Notes under the pieces: model-generated | Databases searched by the model: none | Seen by the model: only the letters and a program-made list of their open reading frames with translations | What the model was told of the DNA's origin: nothing | Translations under genes and position numbers: made by a program | From: JAURDE01 sp965365285 | Lineage (GTDB): Bacteria; Bdellovibrionota; Bacteriovoracia; Bacteriovoracales; Bacteriovoracaceae | Length of the DNA: 17,648 nucleotides | Direction of reading: 5' to 3' | Assembly (NCBI GenBank): GCA_965365285.1 | Contig: CBDUBC010000055.1 | Span: 1 to 17,648 of the forward strand | Shown here: one piece after another, positions 14,706 through 17,648 of the stretch | Layout of the letters: every line of letters begins with the position of its first letter | How positions within the stretch are numbered: the first letter of the stretch is position 1

Positions 14706-15898
14706 TAGTATATCTTCTCCAACTTATGCTTAGGAAAATAATAAGAAAGTATCTTCTTATAGTCCCACCCCATTTGGGCCATATCAAGTGCTCCTAACTG
14801 ACAAAGGCCTACACCGTGCCCAAGGCCTTCCCCTGTCAGGGCCAGATTATTTCCTTTTTGATAAAGCTTAAAATTGTTAGAGGGAAAGAGTTTTCTTCCA
14901 AAGTAGCGCCTAAACATAGACTTATTGAGGATAAAGAATTGATCACCATGATAAAGTCGAACAGTATCTTTATTAAGACTATCATGAGCAAATCGAATTT
15001 TTGCGCTATCTTGATAAACTTGGATGTGCTTTTTCTTTTTTAACCAACTCACAAAAAGTCTAAGTTGTTTTATGGTTAACTGACTGCTCCAGGTTTTAGA
15101 TCCATGATTATGGCAGTAAGGACAGTCTCTTTTTTGATAACCAGAGACCGTGTTTTCCCAGACTTGCTCCGGTCTTAAAGTTTTTCCTCCACATTTAGCA
15201 TGAAAAAAAATCGGGACGAGCTTTCCATTTGTTGTGACCAGAACTTCACCTTCGGTTCCTTTTGATGCCTTATAGGTAATTTCATTAGTATCAAAAAAAT
15301 CACCTGCCACTTGATGTTTTTCACTGCTCTCTAAATCATAATGTACATTATGTCCGGCCTGTTTAGAGACTTGTTTGGAAATCATTTTATAAACGGCATA
15401 ACTTCTTGCCGCTACGGCCTGAGCTTTAAGCGCCTCGACCGGCCACTCTTTATTCATCTCTTTAGCGAGAAGACCAGAAATATAGTCTTCCATATTAATT
15501 TCATTAACCACATCACAGTTATTTTTATCTTTATTGGCCAGAATATTAAGTTTTCCTTGAAACTTTTGATCTTCAAAGGAAATTAGTCCCGTCGGGGAGT
15601 TGAGCGATGCCAAAAGAATGGGTCTGTTTGATCGGTCGGTTTTAAAAATTTTAGAAATCTTATCACAATTAAACTTTATGCCCTTTCTACCCGGATAACT
15701 TGTTTTTGTAGAGTTTACGAAAAGAACTTTTTTAATATCAAAGCCCGATACCAAAACTTTTTGAAGGGCACTAGCCACTTTAACTCGTACTCTTGGAATG
15801 ATATTTTCATAGCTTTTGGGTGGCAGAGCGGCCTGAGATATACTCAGGAAAAAGAAAAAAAATAATGGAACCATCCTCATCATACGTCTACCATCCAT
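14705..15898 (-). CDS. SpoIID/LytB-type peptidoglycan lyase, exported
   Basis: SpoIID-family enzymes are lytic transglycosylases that cut glycan strands stripped of stem peptides. The 397 residues show a signal peptide with a run of phenylalanines (about 10-23) and a SpoIID domain. It contains INMEDYISGLLAKEMNKEWP with the putative catalytic Glu147, followed by EALKAQAVAARSYAVY. The C-terminal GEGLGHGVGLCQLGALDMA is the family's second hallmark. Cys236 (FHAKCGG) and a CPYC pair (259-262) may bind zinc, as in some SpoIID structures. The ATG at 15898 lacks a good ribosome-binding site. An ATG five codons later (15883) has GGATGG in front and is an alternative start. The coupled amidase downstream would create the denuded glycans this enzyme prefers. 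Confidence 0.9.
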   Translation of the reverse strand: MDGRRMMRMVPLFFFFFLSISQAALPPKSYENIIPRVRVKVASALQKVLVSGFDIKKVLFVNSTKTSYPGRKGIKFNCDKISKIFKTDRSNRPILLASLNSPTGLISFEDQKFQGKLNILANKDKNNCDVVNEINMEDYISGLLAKEMNKEWPVEALKAQAVAARSYAVYKMISKQVSKQAGHNVHYDLESSEKHQVAGDFFDTNEITYKASKGTEGEVLVTTNGKLVPIFFHAKCGGKTLRPEQVWENTVSGYQKRDCPYCHNHGSKTWSSQLTIKQLRLFVSWLKKKKHIQVYQDSAKIRFAHDSLNKDTVRLYHGDQFFILNKSMFRRYFGRKLFPSNNFKLYQKGNNLALTGEGLGHGVGLCQLGALDMAQMGWDYKKILSYYFPKHKLEKIY

Positions 15899-15934
15899 GG
15901 TGCTAAGTCATTTTATCTTTAGGAAAGGTTTTTC

Positions 15935-15950
15935 TCAAGTAGCTACTTGA
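15935..15950. repeat. Perfect 16-base palindrome over the stop codon of the glycosylase-like gene
   Basis: TCAAGTAGCTACTTGA is identical to its reverse complement and overlaps the last codons and TAG stop of the gene ending at 15943, 37 bases before the SpoIID gene start. It is followed by no U-rich run on either strand, so it is not a typical terminator. An operator or an RNA hairpin is possible. Confidence 0.55.
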
Positions 15951-16752
15951 TTAATTCCATCACCTTTTGGAGGTCTTCCCACGCTAACCTCTTCATATTT
16001 GGATTGATGGTAAGAAATTCAGGATGAAAAACAGGGATATAACTAAGAACAAAATCCTGATTTTCAAAGGATAATGTTTTTTTAGAAAAAAGCCCCCTAA
16101 CTTTTGAAATTCTCTCTCTTTTACCGGAAAGAATGTTCGCTAGAATTGAACCAAAACAGACAACTACCTTAGGTTTTATTTGAAAAATCTCAGAGTGAAT
16201 GAGATCCGTCATCTTCTTATTTAGGTGATCAAAAAAATCCATTTCATTTTGAACTTCCTCATTAAGAAAAAGAACTCCGTAGGCAAATTTTTCCTCATTT
16301 ATTTTCATTGCCTGAATCATCTTTTGGACAAGAAGCCCATCGTTGTCTTCAAAAAGGTCCTCACTTAGTTCTTTAGACCATGTATGAGATAGAAAAAGTA
16401 CATCGACCTCTAAAGCATCTTGATTTCCAAATTGAATGAGTAGAGGTCCATTTTTTCGAAGAGTTTTCGAACTCTGCTCAGAGCTGGAAAGTTTAGAAAT
16501 AGAAAATTTCTTAGTTTCTTTCTCTACCTTCTTTTCCGGTATCAATAAATTTACTTTTTTCTTTATTACCTCTGGAGTAGGTTTTGGCTTGGATGATTTT
16601 TCCTCTAGTTGAATATCGAAACTAAATAAAAATTCTGGTGTCTCATGAAAAAGATCACACTCAAAACTCAGATCCTCTCTTCTTCGAAGAGTCTCAAAGT
16701 CTCTTGTATACTGGCGTAAAGCATCAAAGCTTTCCTCATATTTTGCGATCAT
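15943..16752 (-). CDS. Divergent uracil-DNA-glycosylase-fold protein
   Basis: The C-terminal half resembles family 4/5 uracil-DNA glycosylases. It has PKVVVCFGSILANILSG (about 194-210), then ISKVRG, and PVFHPEFLTINPNMKR (about 240-255), with the histidine of the leucine-loop motif kept. The N-terminal motif GExPGxxED with GxPFVGxAG, which holds the catalytic acid and uracil pocket, is replaced by SHTWSKELSED. The cysteines that ligate the 4Fe-4S cluster in family 4 are missing. Activity is therefore doubtful. The N-terminal 100 residues are a charged, lysine/proline-rich extension. I choose the ATG at 16752 over a TTG at 16779 because AGGGG lies just before it. A weak -10 (CATAAT, 16784-16779) precedes it by 27 bases. 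The SpoIID gene follows 44 bases later, on the same strand. Confidence 0.75.
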   Translation of the reverse strand: MIAKYEESFDALRQYTRDFETLRRREDLSFECDLFHETPEFLFSFDIQLEEKSSKPKPTPEVIKKKVNLLIPEKKVEKETKKFSISKLSSSEQSSKTLRKNGPLLIQFGNQDALEVDVLFLSHTWSKELSEDLFEDNDGLLVQKMIQAMKINEEKFAYGVLFLNEEVQNEMDFFDHLNKKMTDLIHSEIFQIKPKVVVCFGSILANILSGKRERISKVRGLFSKKTLSFENQDFVLSYIPVFHPEFLTINPNMKRLAWEDLQKVMELIK

Positions 16753-16805
16753 TTTTTCCCCTAAGGCAATTTCAACCAATTATGTCACATCAGATGAACT
16801 ATTCG

Positions 16806-16832
16806 TAAAGAGCTTTTCTCTAAAACCGATTA
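16806..16832 (+). promoter_or_regulatory. Sigma-28 (FliA) type promoter candidate of the zinc-ribbon gene
   Basis: TAAA (16806-16809), a 15-base spacer and ACCGATTA (16825-16832) match TAAA-N15-GCCGATAA at 10 of 12 positions with exact spacing. The predicted start near 16839 leaves a leader of about 26 bases with AAGGAG before the ATG at 16865. It is weaker than the site at 13253 and lies in the divergent region shared with the glycosylase-like gene. Confidence 0.45.
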
Positions 16833-16864
16833 AAGACGTAACAACTTTGTTAAGGAGCCCTGCA

Positions 16865-17077
16865 ATGTCCTTTGACCCTGATTTTAAATTTGAAAAGTTC
16901 GAGTCCTACTACGGCGATATTACTCAAGTCAAAAAGATCATCGATGACTGTAAGCACTGTGGAGCAAAAATGGTCTTCACTCATCTTTCTGATTACAAAA
17001 ACCTACTAGTTCAGGAAACCGCTCGTTGCCCTCAATGTGGACATGGCAAAAGAAAGCTCATTCACGTGCTCAATTAA
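16865..17077 (+). CDS. Small zinc-ribbon protein, unknown function (70 aa)
   Basis: This 70-residue protein has two CxxC knuckles, CKHC and CPQC, 23 residues apart, each followed by glycine, which is the pattern of a zinc ribbon. The N-terminal 30 residues (DPDFKFEKFESYYGDITQ) are acidic and aromatic; the C-terminus is basic (KRKLIHVLN). No membrane segment or signal is present. The frame could be extended to a TTG at 16847, but AAGGAG stands seven bases before the ATG at 16865, so that start is preferred. Its stop lies 2 bases from the converging uvrC stop. A sigma-28-like promoter lies upstream. The function is unknown; nucleic-acid or protein binding through the ribbon would be a guess. 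Confidence 0.82.
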   Translation: MSFDPDFKFEKFESYYGDITQVKKIIDDCKHCGAKMVFTHLSDYKNLLVQETARCPQCGHGKRKLIHVLN

Positions 17078-17079
17078 AT

Positions 17080-17648
17080 TTATTTTTTCTTAGAAGGAAG
17101 TATTCTTTTAAGCTCGGCCTTATGGTGAAGCTTCCTTGAAAACCTATGAGCTTCATCTCTCATTAAAGTAATCAATTTTAAAAGCGATCTATTTTTTTTA
17201 AGGATATAAGGATTGGCCCTATTAGGAATAATCAGACGCTCTTCTGTTCTGACTTCCTTTTTCGTTTTGCTTTTTGCAATCCCGACAACTGGTACATTAA
17301 GGCCTTGGTCTTCAAGTACGGCCCTAAAAGTGCTAACCTGACCTTTACCACCGTCCACAATAAAGACATCTGGGAGTTTCCCATGCTTAATTCTCCTCGT
17401 TAAAACTTCCGTCATCATCGCGTAATCGTTGTTACCCTCGGGAAGTTCTTTTAAATGATAATAGCGATAAAACTCTTTGGCAGCTTTTCCATTTATAAAA
17501 ACGATTTGAGATGCCGTGGGAGATTTACCACTAAAAATAGCAACATCATAGCACTCAAGCACGATAGGTCTTTCTTTTAGTCCAAGAAGCTCCTGAAGCT
17601 TAGAGAGTGCTAAAAATTCACTATCTTGGTTATTGAGACGAACTCTTT
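17080..17648 (-). CDS. uvrC: Excinuclease ABC subunit C, 3' part, lacking the C-terminal HhH domain
   Basis: UvrC makes both incisions in nucleotide excision repair. The frame is open to the right edge, so 188 residues of its C-terminal part are visible. They cover the UvrC RNase H-like nuclease domain: LECYDVA (catalytic Asp), NDYAMMTEVLTRR, VFIVDGGKGQ (catalytic Asp), VVGIAKSKTK, and LMRDEAHRFSRKLHH with the conserved His. Catalytic residues therefore appear intact. The protein then stops at ELKRILPSKKK, about 12 residues later, where other UvrC proteins continue for 50-70 residues with two helix-hairpin-helix motifs (IPGIG type). No such coding is visible downstream in another frame; the converging zinc-ribbon gene occupies that DNA. 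Confidence 0.93.
   Translation of the reverse strand, partial: RVRLNNQDSEFLALSKLQELLGLKERPIVLECYDVAIFSGKSPTASQIVFINGKAAKEFYRYYHLKELPEGNNDYAMMTEVLTRRIKHGKLPDVFIVDGGKGQVSTFRAVLEDQGLNVPVVGIAKSKTKKEVRTEERLIIPNRANPYILKKNRSLLKLITLMRDEAHRFSRKLHHKAELKRILPSKKK

Noticed and set aside
16753..16779. TTG start for the glycosylase-like protein
   Set aside because: The AGGGG site lies between this TTG and the ATG at 16752, so the shorter form is favoured.
16847..16864. TTG start extending the zinc-ribbon protein by six residues
   Set aside because: The extension reads through the AAGGAG ribosome-binding site of the downstream ATG, which is the better start.
1..17648. CRISPR arrays, insertion sequences, tRNA/rRNA genes, phage genes
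   Set aside because: No repeat-spacer pattern, transposase, inverted terminal repeats or RNA gene structure was seen; the region looks like stable chromosomal core.

Overview
The window is AT-rich bacterial DNA that is almost entirely coding, mostly on the minus strand. Its core is a long flagellar operon in the order fliL-fliM-fliN-fliO-fliP-fliQ-fliR-flhB-flhA-flhF-flhG-fliA plus one more open frame. It is flanked by envelope and DNA-repair genes and by several lipoproteins of unknown role. A polar-flagellum (FlhF/FlhG/FliA) Gram-negative cell with low GC, lipoprotein-type thiol chemistry and a SpoIID/amidase pair fits the Bdellovibrio-like predators, probably the low-GC Bacteriovorax/Halobacteriovorax branch. 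That placement is inference from gene content and was not checked against any database.

Layout from right to left, following minus-strand transcription. At 17648-17080 is the 3' part of uvrC, which ends without the usual helix-hairpin-helix tail. A 70-residue zinc-ribbon gene converges on it at 16865-17077 (+). At 16752-15943 is a divergent uracil-DNA-glycosylase-fold gene. Then come a SpoIID-type glycan lyase gene (15898-14705) and an N-acetylmuramoyl-L-alanine amidase gene (14705-13935), which overlap by one base. A plus-strand lipoprotein gene lies at 13318-13926. Divergent from it is a lipid-anchored DsbA/ScsC-like thiol oxidoreductase gene (13114-12323) ending in a clear terminator (12271-12297). 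An unrecognised 138-residue gene (12209-11793) precedes the flagellar operon.

The flagellar operon (11611 to beyond the left edge) encodes, in order, the stator-associated FliL, the switch proteins FliM and FliN, the export-gate assembly factor FliO, the export gate FliPQR-FlhB-FlhA, the placement and number regulators FlhF and FlhG, and the flagellar sigma factor FliA (sigma-28). Gaps are 1-37 bases, and fliQ and fliR overlap by 4 bases. A housekeeping-type promoter with a perfect TATAAT lies about 80 bases before fliL.

The main points of interest are these. FlhF has lost the hallmark nucleotide-binding residues in every G motif, and FlhG lacks the N-terminal DQAxxLR activator motif that normally stimulates FlhF. 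FliO is about three times the usual length, with a signal peptide and an AMIN-like periplasmic domain. Both genes on the plus strand have sigma-28-type promoter matches (TAAA-N15-TCCGATAA and TAAA-N15-ACCGATTA), which suggests they belong to the FliA regulon encoded a few kilobases away. Two repair-type proteins are atypical: UvrC without its tail, and a glycosylase fold without the canonical active-site and iron-sulfur motifs.
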